64,000 nucleotides of DNA from an uncultured Clostridia bacterium (GCA_937981575.1 CALJNR010000006.1:62001-126000), one strand, 5' to 3'. Shown: positions 28,299-37,728, counted from the first letter of the stretch. Notes: generated by a model from the letters alone, not told the origin. A program made the numbers and translations.

Positions 28299-28393
28299 AT
28301 GATCTAACAGAGTCTATTTATCCTATGAACAAATAAGCTTTTTACAATTTACCTGGTGATTATTATTGAGCAGTTACCCTTATAGGCTCGTAA

Positions 28394-29347
28394 CTAGCGC
28401 TTTGCATGGTCAAAAGGTTCGCCGGCGGCCTTCGGAGCTTGAGATGATTTTGAAAAAATTACCAGGGCAATAAGTGTCACAACGTAAGGGAATACCTTAA
28501 GAAATACTAATGGAATATTTGCGAATTCAGGGATAACTTGTGACACGTTTGAAACTGTACTTGCAAAGCCGAAAAACAGTGTTGTAGCCAATATGCCAAG
28601 AGGTTTCCACTGTCCAAATATAAGCGCTGCAAGGGCTAAAAAGCCAAAACCAGCTACGCTGCCGTTAAATTCACCGGAGAAAGTAACAAGATAAATGCAT
28701 CCGCCAAGGCCTGCAAATGCCCCTGAAATAATAACGCCAATATAACGCATACGCCCAACATCTATTCCGGCAGCTGCTGCCGCATGGGGATGCTCGCCGC
28801 ATGCTCTAAGCTGGAGTCCAAAAGAAGTCTTGTAGAGAATAAAAGTAAAAATAGCTAGAATCAAGAGAACAAGCCAAGTTGTAGCATAAGTATTTCTAAA
28901 AAGCAAAGGACCTACAAGCGGGATATCTTTTAATATAGAAATATTTTGCTTGCTTAAACTTGCTGGCAATCGAATATTACCGCTTCCTGTAATATTTCGT
29001 GCTAAGAAGATAGTAAGTGCTCCGGCCATCATGTTAATAGCTGTTCCGCTTATAACCTGATTAGCTTGGAGATTAATACTTGCAAAAGCATGAAGGAGTG
29101 AAAAGAGTCCCCCAATGAGCATAGCAACGATAAGACCAACAGCTATTGTCCAAGGGCTGCTGCCAAAAGCACGCTGAAGCAGAAGAATGGATAAGCCGCC
29201 TGAAAAAGATCCAACGATCATAAGTCCATCAAGTCCAATGTTAACAATACCGCTCCGTTCACAGTACAGCGCACCTAATGCGGTAATTAAAAGCGGAATG
29301 GTAAAGGCAACTGCATAAGGGAATATTTGCTGAGTAATCTGCCACAT
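28394..29347 (-). CDS. Nucleoside ABC importer permease (second, NupQ-like)
   Basis: Membrane subunit of 317 residues with about eight helices, BPD_transp_2 family. Motifs YCERSGIVNIGLDGLMIVGSF, NLQANQVISGTAINMMAGALTIFL and RACGEHPHAAAAAGIDVGRMRYIGV match the YufQ/NupQ-type permease of BMP-lipoprotein transporters for purine or other nucleosides. Last gene of the minus-strand operon, two bases after its partner permease. Confidence 0.9.
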   Translation of the reverse strand: MWQITQQIFPYAVAFTIPLLITALGALYCERSGIVNIGLDGLMIVGSFSGGLSILLLQRAFGSSPWTIAVGLIVAMLIGGLFSLLHAFASINLQANQVISGTAINMMAGALTIFLARNITGSGNIRLPASLSKQNISILKDIPLVGPLLFRNTYATTWLVLLILAIFTFILYKTSFGLQLRACGEHPHAAAAAGIDVGRMRYIGVIISGAFAGLGGCIYLVTFSGEFNGSVAGFGFLALAALIFGQWKPLGILATTLFFGFASTVSNVSQVIPEFANIPLVFLKVFPYVVTLIALVIFSKSSQAPKAAGEPFDHAKR

Positions 29348-29349
29348 GG

Positions 29350-30501
29350 TTATTCATCTCCTTTCGGAACATTTTCTTTTTCTTCTTCGGTAGGGGGCAT
29401 AAAGCCGTAATTTGTATTATTATTATCAGTATTTTGAACAGCACTGTCGATAAGAGGCTTCTTAGTCGCTTGGCGCGATTTCAGAATTTTATCAAGAAGT
29501 CTTTCAACAAGAACACTGGTTGCCGCAAAGTAAATGATAGTAGCAATAATAGTATCTGCTATTTCTGGAGGTATTTCTGTCATGGCATTCATAAATCCAC
29601 GCCCTGAATAAAGCAGTCCGAAGAATAGGGCAGCAAGCAGAGAACCAATAGGGGTATTTGCTCCAAGGAGTGATACTGCAATACCATCAAAACCCTGAGT
29701 AGGCATGACACCTATCTGAATATTATTGGCATTTCCTGCATACTGAACAACGCCGGCAAGACCAGCAAGGCCACCTGCAATCATCATAGAAAAAATGATA
29801 TTTTTATTTACAGAGATACCACCGTATTCGGCAGCGTGCCTATTATAGCCAACAGATTTAAGTTCATACCCAAAAGTAGTTTGATTAAGAATAAAAGCAA
29901 TAATAAGAACAGCCAAAATGGCAACCAAAAGACCTAAGTTAATGTAGGAGCCGCCAAATAGATTAGACAGCCAAGGAGATCTTAGTGTAGCACTATTAGG
30001 CAGAAGCCTTGACTCTGTTTCCATATTGCCTGTGAAGTAAGCTTTAACGGTATAGTATACAATCCAATAGCCTATCCAGTTCATCATAATAGATGAAACG
30101 ACTTCGTGTACATTAAAGACGGCTTTTAGAATGCCAGGAACAGCAGCAAATAACGCGCCGCCTAAGAATCCTGTAATAACCATAAGTGGTACTAGAACAG
30201 CGCTTGGCAAATCAGAACTAAGTCCGACTACTGTTGCACAAAATCCTCCAAATAGCATTTGTCCAGGCGTACCAATGTTAAAGAGGCCAGTTCTAAAGGC
30301 AAAAGCAACGGAAAGCCCTGTTAAAATAAGAGGGGTAGAAGTAGCCAGCGTATTACCTAGACGTTCAAGTGTTAACGTACCGCCTTGGAACAGAAACATA
30401 AAACCAATAAAAGGATTATGTCCTGTCAGCAGCATAAAAACAGCTCCGGCAATTAAGCCAAGAAATACAGCAATAAGAGAAACTAGTCCTTTTCTATTCA
30501 T
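29350..30501 (-). CDS. Nucleoside ABC importer permease (first, NupP-like)
   Basis: Partner permease, 383 residues with about ten helices. Contains TLGNTLATSTPLILTGLSVAFAFRTGLFNIGTPGQML-type sequence and the coupling loop KSVGYNRHAAEYGGISVNKNI, hallmarks of the YufP/NupP group. A hydrophilic tail (about 345-383) is longer than usual. Overlaps the ATPase gene by 8 bases. Confidence 0.9.
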   Translation of the reverse strand: MNRKGLVSLIAVFLGLIAGAVFMLLTGHNPFIGFMFLFQGGTLTLERLGNTLATSTPLILTGLSVAFAFRTGLFNIGTPGQMLFGGFCATVVGLSSDLPSAVLVPLMVITGFLGGALFAAVPGILKAVFNVHEVVSSIMMNWIGYWIVYYTVKAYFTGNMETESRLLPNSATLRSPWLSNLFGGSYINLGLLVAILAVLIIAFILNQTTFGYELKSVGYNRHAAEYGGISVNKNIIFSMMIAGGLAGLAGVVQYAGNANNIQIGVMPTQGFDGIAVSLLGANTPIGSLLAALFFGLLYSGRGFMNAMTEIPPEIADTIIATIIYFAATSVLVERLLDKILKSRQATKKPLIDSAVQNTDNNNTNYGFMPPTEEEKENVPKGDE

Positions 30502-32020
30502 GATGCGTTCCTCCTTTTACACCTGCCATCATAAGGCCGATTTCATTTTCATTTGTTTGATCTGCGCTTACCATACCTATAAGCTCGCCATTGTTTACAA
30601 CAGCTATGCGGTCAGAAACATTCATGACCTCATCAAGTTCAAGGGAAACAAGAAGTACAGCTTTTCCTTTATCCCGCTGCTCAATGAGACGCTTATGGAT
30701 ATATTCAATTGATCCGACGTCAAGGCCGCGAGTAGGTTGTACGGCAATAAGGAGTTCAGGATCTAATTCAATCTCACGACCTATAATAGCTTTCTGCTGA
30801 TTTCCGCCTGACAGTGAACGGGCAATAGATGCTCCGCCTTCTCCAGAGCGTACATCAAACTCATTAATCAATTTGTTAGCATATTCATGAATAGCTTGTC
30901 TATTTAAAAGTCCCAGCTTTGAAAAAGGAGGGTTTTTATAGACTTCCAATATCATATTGTCTTCTACTGTATAATCTAATATTAAGCCGCGTTTGTGGCG
31001 GTCTTCAGGGATATGAGCAATACCTGTGTCTATACGTTTTCTAACTGACAATGCAGTGATATCCGTGCCTTTCACTGAAATTGTACCACTCTCAACCTTT
31101 CTAAGACCTGTAATAGCTTCAACAAGTTCACTTTGTCCATTACCTTCGACACCTGCTATGCCTAAAATTTCACCAGCTTTTACTTCAAGAGAAAAGTTTT
31201 TAAGTCCTAATACCTTTTTATTGCTTTGAACATTAAGGTTGTCAATTTTTAAAATAGTTTCGCCAGGATTACTTGGCACTTTTGCTACTTTAAAGGAGAC
31301 AGGGCGTCCAACCATCATTTTAGCCATTTCAGCTTCACTGGTATTTTTAACGTCTACAGTACCTATATATTTACCACGTCGGATAACTGTACATCTGTCT
31401 GCGACGGCTTTTATTTCTTTAAGCTTATGGGTAATGAGGATAATAGATTTACCTTCTTTAATGAGATTTCTCATAATTTCAATTAGATCACTTATTTCTT
31501 GAGGAGTAAGTACGGCTGTAGGCTCATCAAAAATAAGGATGTTAGCATTGCGGTACAGCATTTTCATAATTTCAACACGCTGCTGCATACCTACAGAAAT
31601 ATCTTCTATTTTTGCAAAAGGATCTATATTTAAGCCATAGCGTTTTGAAAGTTCAGCAACACGGCCAGCAGCTGATTTAATATCTACGGACAGCCCCCTT
31701 TTAGGTTCAATGCCAAGAATAATATTTTCAGTTGTGGTAAAGTTGTGAACAAGTTTAAAATGCTGGTGAACCATCCCTATCCCAAGATCGTTAGCAACAT
31801 TTGGGCTTGTAATTTTAACTTCAGAGCCATTCATTTTAATGACACCTTGATCAGGACGATACATACCAAAGAGCATTCCCATCAGTGTAGACTTACCAGC
31901 ACCATTTTCTCCGAGAAGTGCATGAACTTCTCCCTGTTTCAGCTGAAGCGTAATATTGTCATTAGCAACAATGCCGGGAAATTCTTTTCTTATATTTAAC
32001 ATTTCTACTACAAAATCCAT
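30494..32020 (-). CDS. Nucleoside ABC importer tandem ATPase (NupO-like)
   Basis: Tandem ATPase of 508 residues. Domain 1: Walker [10 protein letters not shown], signature ISVGMQQRVEI, Walker B LIFDEPTAVL, H-loop ITHKLKE. Domain 2: GVEGNGQSE in the P-loop position, intact [14 protein letters not shown], and QPTRGLDVG where a DEPTRG motif is usual; the AVQPTRGLDVGS form is typical of the BMP-transporter ATPases. GIGMVHQHFKLVHNFT is another subgroup marker. Ribosome site GGAGGC. Confidence 0.93.
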   Translation of the reverse strand: MDFVVEMLNIRKEFPGIVANDNITLQLKQGEVHALLGENGAGKSTLMGMLFGMYRPDQGVIKMNGSEVKITSPNVANDLGIGMVHQHFKLVHNFTTTENIILGIEPKRGLSVDIKSAAGRVAELSKRYGLNIDPFAKIEDISVGMQQRVEIMKMLYRNANILIFDEPTAVLTPQEISDLIEIMRNLIKEGKSIILITHKLKEIKAVADRCTVIRRGKYIGTVDVKNTSEAEMAKMMVGRPVSFKVAKVPSNPGETILKIDNLNVQSNKKVLGLKNFSLEVKAGEILGIAGVEGNGQSELVEAITGLRKVESGTISVKGTDITALSVRKRIDTGIAHIPEDRHKRGLILDYTVEDNMILEVYKNPPFSKLGLLNRQAIHEYANKLINEFDVRSGEGGASIARSLSGGNQQKAIIGREIELDPELLIAVQPTRGLDVGSIEYIHKRLIEQRDKGKAVLLVSLELDEVMNVSDRIAVVNNGELIGMVSADQTNENEIGLMMAGVKGGTHHE

Positions 32021-32080
32021 TTTTCTGCCTCCTTTTCCATAGTATATAACACTCTAATTTATTTATAAGGCAAGATAAAC

Positions 32081-32108
32081 AAAAAAGACGGAAATTCCGT
32101 CTTTTTTT
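32081..32108. terminator. Intra-operon terminator between BMP receptor and ATPase
   Basis: Near-perfect palindrome: AAAAAAGACGGAA, one base, TTCCGTCTTTTTT. On the minus strand it ends in a T tract just after the receptor gene, so it should reduce read-through into the ATPase and permeases. Confidence 0.8.
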
Positions 32109-32141
32109 GTCTGCTAATCATAATCTTAAAAAATGAACAGC

Positions 32142-33236
32142 TTATTTAACAAGCGTTCCATCATTTTCGCTAGCAACAACAATCTCACCAGACTTAATTT
32201 TACCAAAGATTTCATTTGTCGTAGCAACTGTTTCTGCACTTAAGTTAGGATTTTCAGCAGGAATACCGATACCATTATTTTTTGCATCAAACATAAGTGT
32301 TTGACCACCAGGGAAGTTCCCTTCAGTTTCAGCTTTGATCATATCATAAGCAGCTTGATCAATATACTTCATAGCTGATGTAAGGATAATAGATTTGCCA
32401 GTTGCTTCATCAAGGCCTTCAGAGTATTGATCTACGTCTACACCGATAATCCAGACTTCCTGACCGCCGGCAGCTCTTTCTTTAGCTTCTGTAATTGCAC
32501 CAACCCCAACACCGCCAGCAGCTGTGAAGATGGCTTTAACACCACGATCGTACATTTGAGCTGCAAGCTGCTGACCAGCAGCGACATTGTCAAATGAGCC
32601 TTGATATACAATATTTTCTTCTTTCAAAGAAATTTTTGTTCCTAGGTTTGCATTCGCATAGTTAACGCCTTGCTGGAAGCCCCAATTGAATTTTTGGACA
32701 GCTGGTATTTCCATACCTCCTATAAATCCAAAATCACCTTCTTTAAGCTGAAGTGAAGCAGCAAGTCCTGCTAAAAATCCAGATTCATGTTCTGCGAAGA
32801 AAATAGCAACCGTATTTTCTTTCACAACTGGGTTATAATCACCACTGTGAGGATTACCATCAATAAGGACAAATTTTGCATCAGCATGTTTATCCTGAGC
32901 TTGGAAAATAGCAGTTTCAAATTTGAAGCCAGGAGTAACGATGAATCTATAACCAGCGTCATAGAGATTTGCAATTTCTTTTAAGTAATCAGCTTCAGTT
33001 GTTCCAGTTGGTTTTAAGTATTTAGAATTTGCACCAGAACCGACGATACCTTCCCATGTTCCTTGATTAAAGGATTTGTCATCAATTGTTCCAGCATCAG
33101 TTACCATCCCGACTTTGAGATCAGTTTTAATAGGATTGAATCTGCTGTCAGCTGTTTGTTTTTTCTGTGCGCATCCTGCAAATAAGCTAGTTGTCATAAT
33201 ACCAGCAAGAAGCATAGCGAAATATTTCTTTTTCAT
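32142..33236 (-). CDS. BMP-family nucleoside-binding lipoprotein
   Basis: Substrate receptor of the importer, anchored at the cysteine of LFAGC (about residue 21). BMP/Med family (TmpC, NupN) features: KVGMVTDAGTIDDKSFNQGTWEGI, the first strand and ligand loop; FGFIGGMEIPAVQKFNWGFQQG; and AIFTAAGGVGVGAITEAKE. Such proteins bind purine nucleosides, or in some cases autoinducer-like molecules. At 364 residues the length is normal. First gene of the minus-strand operon and followed by an attenuating terminator. Confidence 0.92.
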   Translation of the reverse strand: MKKKYFAMLLAGIMTTSLFAGCAQKKQTADSRFNPIKTDLKVGMVTDAGTIDDKSFNQGTWEGIVGSGANSKYLKPTGTTEADYLKEIANLYDAGYRFIVTPGFKFETAIFQAQDKHADAKFVLIDGNPHSGDYNPVVKENTVAIFFAEHESGFLAGLAASLQLKEGDFGFIGGMEIPAVQKFNWGFQQGVNYANANLGTKISLKEENIVYQGSFDNVAAGQQLAAQMYDRGVKAIFTAAGGVGVGAITEAKERAAGGQEVWIIGVDVDQYSEGLDEATGKSIILTSAMKYIDQAAYDMIKAETEGNFPGGQTLMFDAKNNGIGIPAENPNLSAETVATTNEIFGKIKSGEIVVASENDGTLVK

Positions 33237-33309
33237 TTAGTTTCACCACCATTTAAATTTTTGTTTGTAGTATTTTATGTTATTTGATACATTTACATAC
33301 TACTTATCT

Positions 33310-33338
33310 ATCATATTAAATTTTTGGACTAATTTCAA
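33310..33338 (-). promoter_or_regulatory. Promoter of the nucleoside importer operon
   Basis: Reading the minus strand: -35 TTGAAA (33338-33333), 17-base spacer, -10 TATGAT (33315-33310). About 70 bases of leader precede the ATG. No purine-riboswitch core was recognised there. The rest of the 370-base divergent gap (33237-33608) holds only an extended -10 (TGATATAAT near 33537-33545) for the rightward VOC gene. Confidence 0.6.
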
Positions 33339-33608
33339 TCCATAAATATTTTGATTTAATATTAATTTCAAAAATGTTAGTTAGGTAAAGAAAATAATCA
33401 GCATGATATTTCAAAAAAAGCTATCAAGTGACATAAAAATGTTATTTGCTACCAAAATAGTTTCGAATATTCATAATGGTTAACTTAAACTTAAGATTTA
33501 AACTTTTAGTTTCTCAAAAACAATTTCTTTGATTAGTGATATAATAGGATTACGTAAAATAGGTATTATTTTACAAAATAAGTATTATGACGTAAGGGGA
33601 TGAATAAT

Positions 33609-33995
33609 ATGGGAAGGGTACAGTGTCATTTAACGACGATTTGGACAAATAATGTTCAAAAAATGAAAATCTTTTATTCGGAGGTTTTAGGTATTCGTGT
33701 TAAACAAGATTTAGAAAAATATGTAGAGTTTGAAGATGAGGGGATCCGTTTAGCCATTTGTGAAAGAGAGTTAATGATGGACTACAGTAAGGATTATGTA
33801 CTAGAACATAGGGGACAAAGATTTCAAATGAGTTTTATGTGTGATAATGAAGAGCAGATTGAGTACATATACCATACAGCTATCGAAAAAGGCGGAATGG
33901 GGATTCAGCCGCCGCTTGTGATTAACTCGCACCAAATAGCAGCGCTGTTTGGGGATCCGGATGGTAATATTCATGAGGTTTATGCCAACATATAG
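33609..33995 (+). CDS. VOC (glyoxalase/bleomycin-resistance) superfamily protein
   Basis: Small cytoplasmic protein, 128 residues, one VOC fold: TTIWTNNVQKMKIFYSEVLGIRVKQD at the start and ALFGDPDGNIHEVYANI at the end (E in the position of a metal ligand). I chose ATG 33609, which has AAGGGG at normal distance; ATG 33600 touches that site. The substrate is unknown: it could be lyase, dioxygenase or drug-binding. Stands alone with its own terminator. Confidence 0.85.
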   Translation: MGRVQCHLTTIWTNNVQKMKIFYSEVLGIRVKQDLEKYVEFEDEGIRLAICERELMMDYSKDYVLEHRGQRFQMSFMCDNEEQIEYIYHTAIEKGGMGIQPPLVINSHQIAALFGDPDGNIHEVYANI

Positions 33996-34002
33996 ATAAA
34001 TG

Positions 34003-34036
34003 AAAGCAGCTTAATGTCTATTAAGCTGCTTTTTTA
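34003..34036 (+). terminator. Terminator after VOC gene
   Basis: AAAGCAGCTTAA and TTAAGCTGCTTT (34003-34014, 34021-34032) with a 6-base loop and a run of T. Confidence 0.88.
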
Positions 34037-34089
34037 ATTTAGGAATACTGAAAAAAAACGTATTTTATACAAGAAAATGGGAATTTGCT

Positions 34090-34118
34090 TTGTAATAAGT
34101 ACCTTTTTCTGATATAAT
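34090..34118 (+). promoter_or_regulatory. Promoter of the amidase gene
   Basis: -35 TTGTAA (34090-34095), 17-base spacer, -10 TATAAT (34113-34118), about 40 bases before the ATG. Confidence 0.6.
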
Positions 34119-34159
34119 ACAGATATAATTGTTAATAGAATGTTACAAGGAGGATATGA

Positions 34160-35626
34160 ATGAGACATCAATTTAAAAAAGCTCTTATGGCAGTTTTGAT
34201 GCTTTGCGCTGCTTATACGACTGTTCATGCCGAGCCTATGAAACTTACATACGATGGAAAAACATATCAATATGATTTATCGCCTATCAGCCTTTATATA
34301 AATAGTAAACCCATTGAGACAACTATTATGCCTCCGATCCAGCTGGGAGAGAGGGTAGTTGTTCCTGCCAGAGAAGTTTTTGAGCCGATGGGTGCAACTG
34401 TCGAATGGAAAGACAGTGAGAGGGAAGTCTATGTGTATGATAAAAATTCATTAATTGTGTTGAAAGTTGATGGAGAAGAAGCATTTGTAAACGGTCAGAT
34501 GAAGCCGCTTGATATGCCCCCTAAAATTGTTAATAATAAATTAATGATACCTATTCGATTTATAAGCGAGCAGTTAGGATTTAGTGTTATATGGGAAGGC
34601 AGCTCAAGGACCGTTGCTATTGAGAAACCTCTTTCAGCGCTGCCCGAAGCATTGCCAAACCTTCCAGAAGTACAGCCAAATCCACCCACGCCGCTGCCGG
34701 AAGAAAATACAGTACCAAGTATTCCTATTCCGGAAGCCGATTGGAGCAGCACACTTTCAAATATTCAGTTTGACTATGCACAAAATACATTGATTTTAGA
34801 AAAAGCGCCTCTTCTTTCAGTAAGAAATATTTCAGTTACTGACTTATACCGAGAAAGAAAGCTTATTATTCATTTAGGCGGAGATTATTCGGCCATTTTT
34901 ACTGGCGGAAGCTTAGTCAGCCGGCAAGGACGCATTAAAGATGTAACTATTGATCATAGTGTTGGTACACAGCTTATTGTAAATACTTCTACTGTAAGTG
35001 CGGTGAATCTCTATGAACTAGATAATAAAATACATATACAGTTTGTAAAACCTAGTGAAAAATATGCTAAAATATTAGTTTTAGACGCAGGACATGGCGG
35101 AAGTGATAGTGGAACAACTGTAGCAGGAGTCAGAGAAAAAGACTTGAATATACGTTTTGCAACAGATGCTTTTAATCTTCTTAGTACCGTACCAGATATA
35201 AAGATTTATATGACCCGTGAAACAGATGTTAAACCAAGTCTTCAGGATCGGGTTGATTTAGCCAACGAAACGGGAGCAAGTCTTTTTATCAGTATCCATA
35301 ACAACTATATCGATAGAAAACAAGTTAATGGAACAGAGACTTTTTATTTTGGAAATGCACCAGATACGAATGGGCAGTATTTTGCAAAACTTATTCAAAG
35401 CGGCATTGTACAAGGACTCGGAATGACAGACAGAAGTGCCAAGCCTAATAATGGCTACTATGTTCTAAAGAATACAAAAGTGCCGGCAGTTTTAGTTGAA
35501 GTAGGATTTGTATCCAATGATGGGGACAGGGCAAAGCTTACATCGCCAGACTTTTCGCCGCGTTTAGCTCAGATTATTTATGATTCTGTTTTAACTTACT
35601 TTGAAACTTATGAAAGTTTAAAGTAA
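34160..35626 (+). CDS. Stalk-domain N-acetylmuramoyl-L-alanine amidase (Amidase_3)
   Basis: Secreted or wall-bound peptidoglycan amidase, 488 residues. Order: signal peptide to about residue 24 (ending VHA), copper-amine-oxidase-like N-terminal (stalk) domain about 45-155 (VVPARE, PIRFISEQLGF), a Pro-rich linker about 160-190, an AMIN-like beta domain about 195-300, and a zinc amidase domain from about 305. Zinc site: H312 in LDAGHGG, E326 in REKDLN and the later H in SIHNNY; catalytic E in VEVGFVSN. The stalk domain probably holds the enzyme in the wall, and no copper oxidase activity is implied. It shares this domain with two surface proteins further right. Confidence 0.93.
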   Translation: MRHQFKKALMAVLMLCAAYTTVHAEPMKLTYDGKTYQYDLSPISLYINSKPIETTIMPPIQLGERVVVPAREVFEPMGATVEWKDSEREVYVYDKNSLIVLKVDGEEAFVNGQMKPLDMPPKIVNNKLMIPIRFISEQLGFSVIWEGSSRTVAIEKPLSALPEALPNLPEVQPNPPTPLPEENTVPSIPIPEADWSSTLSNIQFDYAQNTLILEKAPLLSVRNISVTDLYRERKLIIHLGGDYSAIFTGGSLVSRQGRIKDVTIDHSVGTQLIVNTSTVSAVNLYELDNKIHIQFVKPSEKYAKILVLDAGHGGSDSGTTVAGVREKDLNIRFATDAFNLLSTVPDIKIYMTRETDVKPSLQDRVDLANETGASLFISIHNNYIDRKQVNGTETFYFGNAPDTNGQYFAKLIQSGIVQGLGMTDRSAKPNNGYYVLKNTKVPAVLVEVGFVSNDGDRAKLTSPDFSPRLAQIIYDSVLTYFETYESLK

Positions 35627-35712
35627 GGTGAAAAGTAGTATGTGTTATAAGCTGTAGTGGATTATAGGATTTAGTTAGAGATTGTATAAAATAGTAAAAT
35701 AGATCATGCGTT

Positions 35713-35756
35713 AAAAACAAAAAAAGATGTCTTTTAAGACATCTTTTTTTGTTTTT
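35713..35756. terminator. Bidirectional terminator after the amidase
   Basis: 21-base perfect arms around a TT centre; core GATGTCTT/AAGACATC, flanked by A-rich and T-rich arms. Confidence 0.85.
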
Positions 35757-35907
35757 AAGTACATGCTTTTTTGAATAATTATCCTACATGGGGGAGTAAT
35801 ATGCATTTTAAAGCTTATTTTTAATGTTAATATTGCCTGTATCTATTAGCAAAAGTCTAAAAAAATTATATAAAATTATGAAAAAATAAGAAGAGTAAGC
35901 TATAAAC

Positions 35908-35936
35908 TTGAAAAGCTTATAATAGTGTGATATAGT
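35908..35936 (+). promoter_or_regulatory. Promoter of the aspartate-family operon
   Basis: -35 TTGAAA (35908-35913), 17-base spacer, -10 TATAGT (35931-35936). The short leader contains TGTTC-N9-GAACA (around 35955-35973). The remainder of the 358-base gap (35627-35984) holds only the amidase terminator; no leader peptide or T-box was recognised. Confidence 0.65.
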
Positions 35937-35984
35937 ATGTTTGCGGTAAACAAATGTTCACGAGTAGCGAACAAGGAGAATATT

Positions 35985-36428
35985 ATGAAAGAGAAACAGC
36001 AGTTTTATGTGATTAAAAAAGATGTACTGCCAGAGGTTTTTATAAAAGTAGTTGATGTAAAAAAATTATTGGAAAAAGACAAAATGTTAACCGTGCAGGA
36101 AGCTACAGAACGAATAGGAATAAGCAGAAGTTCTTTCTATAAGTATAAAGACTCTATTTTTCCTTTTTATGATAAAGGAAATGGGCAGGCAATCACGATG
36201 CTCATTCATTTACAAGATGAACCTGGGATTTTATCAGATGTACTTAATAATATTGCAGCTGCTGGAGGAAATGTTCTTACGATTAATCAGATGGTCCCAA
36301 TGAATGGTATTGCCATTATTAATTTATGTATGCAGACAGCAGCTATGGTGATGGATATAGAAGAATTTATTAATGAACTGGAACAATTAAGAGGTGTACA
36401 GCAAATAAAGATATTAGCTAGAGAATAA
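35985..36428 (+). CDS. ACT-domain protein, PheB/UPF0735 family
   Basis: Small cytoplasmic regulator, 147 residues from ATG 35985 (AAGGAGAA). The N-terminal half (MLTVQEATERIGISRSSFYKYKDSIFPF) resembles a helix-turn-helix; the C-terminal ACT domain (ITMLIHLQDEPGILSDVLNNIAAAGGNVLTINQ) binds amino acids. The family is usually found before homoserine dehydrogenase or pheA and is thought to sense an amino acid such as phenylalanine or threonine. It leads the operon with hom, apgM, lysC and thrB, so it may be its feedback sensor (inference). Confidence 0.88.
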   Translation: MKEKQQFYVIKKDVLPEVFIKVVDVKKLLEKDKMLTVQEATERIGISRSSFYKYKDSIFPFYDKGNGQAITMLIHLQDEPGILSDVLNNIAAAGGNVLTINQMVPMNGIAIINLCMQTAAMVMDIEEFINELEQLRGVQQIKILARE

Positions 36429-36502
36429 GCCGTTTTTAGGCATCAATATTCTCTTAGATAGAATTGGGCGAGCTTAAAGATGAGGTAAATGGAGGTCAGA
36501 AT

Positions 36503-37717
36503 ATGAAAATTGCATTACTAGGACTAGGTACAGTAGGGCGAGGGGTTGTAGAGGTTATTAATGAGAACAAAGACAGCATTGCGAAAAGAGCAGGGCAGCC
36601 TATAGAAGTTAAATATATTTTGGATATCAGAGATTTTGAAGATGAAGAGGTAGGCAGGCTGATTGTCAAAGATTTTAATATCATTTTAAATGATGAAGAA
36701 ATAGAAATTGTTGCAGAGGCGATGGGAGGAGTAGAACCAGCTTATACATATGCTAAAGCATCTCTTTCAAAAGGCAAGAGTTTTGTTACATCTAACAAAG
36801 AACTTGTAGCACTGTATGGAGCAGAACTTTTAGAACTGGCTAAAAATAATGAGGTTAATTTTCTTTTTGAAGCTAGTGTAGGAGGAGGGATTCCAATCAT
36901 CAGGCCGCTTAACCAATCACTGACAGCTGACGAGATCTACGAAATTACCGGCATTCTTAATGGAACAACTAATTTTATTTTAACTAAAATGAAAGAAGAA
37001 GGCAGAAACTTTGAGGACGTGTTAAAAGAAGCGCAGGCGCTGGGGTATGCTGAAAAAAATCCTGAAGCCGATGTAGAAGGTTATGATGCCTGTCGTAAAG
37101 TTGCCATACTTTCTTCCCTTGCATTTGGTGAACACGTGAGCTATCAAGATATTCCAACTGAAGGAATTACAAAGATTACAAAAGAAGATATGGCCTATGC
37201 AGAACAAATAGGGTGCGTTATTAAACTACTTGCAACTTGTCAAAAACAAGATGGTACTATTTTTGCAAGAGTGGCACCTGTGCTTATATCCAAAAGTCAT
37301 CCGCTTGCAATGGTGAATGACGTGTTTAATGGTATCTTTGTTAAAGGCAATGTAATAGGAGAAGTGATGTTCTACGGAAGAGGCGCAGGTAAACTTCCGA
37401 CAGCCAGTGCAGTTGTTGCGGATATTGTAGATGCTGCTAAGCATAAGGGGACAAATATTATATCACTTTGGAACAGAGAAAAGATTGAACTTAAAGATAA
37501 AGACCAAGTTAAAGTAAGATATTTTGTGAGACTTCAAAAGGATGAAGCTTGCATTGAAAATGTCGTAAAAGAAATTTTCGGCGATACAGAAGAAGTACAA
37601 TCACCTTATAATGAATATGCATTTATTACAAATATAGAAACAGAAGAACAATTTGCAGAAAAGGTAAGCCGCTTAGCTGGATTTACGATTATGAATAAAA
37701 TACGTATCGAAAAGTAA
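36503..37717 (+). CDS. hom: Homoserine dehydrogenase
   Basis: Reduces aspartate semialdehyde to homoserine with NAD(P)H, the branch to threonine and methionine. Start ATG 36503 with GGAGGTC; an upstream TTG is unlikely. The 404-residue protein has the NAD fold GLGTVGRGVV near the N-terminus, the catalytic region SNKELVALYG/GGGIPIIRPL, and EITGILNGTTNFILTKM. A C-terminal ACT-like domain of about 80 residues (VRYFVRLQKD...) provides feedback by threonine. Confidence 0.95.
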   Translation: MKIALLGLGTVGRGVVEVINENKDSIAKRAGQPIEVKYILDIRDFEDEEVGRLIVKDFNIILNDEEIEIVAEAMGGVEPAYTYAKASLSKGKSFVTSNKELVALYGAELLELAKNNEVNFLFEASVGGGIPIIRPLNQSLTADEIYEITGILNGTTNFILTKMKEEGRNFEDVLKEAQALGYAEKNPEADVEGYDACRKVAILSSLAFGEHVSYQDIPTEGITKITKEDMAYAEQIGCVIKLLATCQKQDGTIFARVAPVLISKSHPLAMVNDVFNGIFVKGNVIGEVMFYGRGAGKLPTASAVVADIVDAAKHKGTNIISLWNREKIELKDKDQVKVRYFVRLQKDEACIENVVKEIFGDTEEVQSPYNEYAFITNIETEEQFAEKVSRLAGFTIMNKIRIEK

Positions 37718-37728
37718 AGGATGATAGG

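Noticed and set aside
30131-30712. 193-codon plus-strand frame
   Set aside because: Lies antisense to the permease and ATPase genes of the nucleoside importer and has the composition of a shadow frame.
33237-33608. Possible purine riboswitch before the nucleoside importer
   Set aside because: The conserved purine-aptamer loops and stem pattern could not be found in the minus-strand leader.
34160-35626. Copper amine oxidase activity suggested by the N-terminal domain
   Set aside because: Only the N-terminal stalk-like domain is present; the catalytic domain of amine oxidases is absent and a complete amidase domain follows.
35627-35984. Possible T-box or threonine/methionine attenuator before the aspartate-family operon
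   Set aside because: No T-box core or peptide with clustered regulatory codons; the only strong hairpin is the amidase terminator upstream of the promoter.
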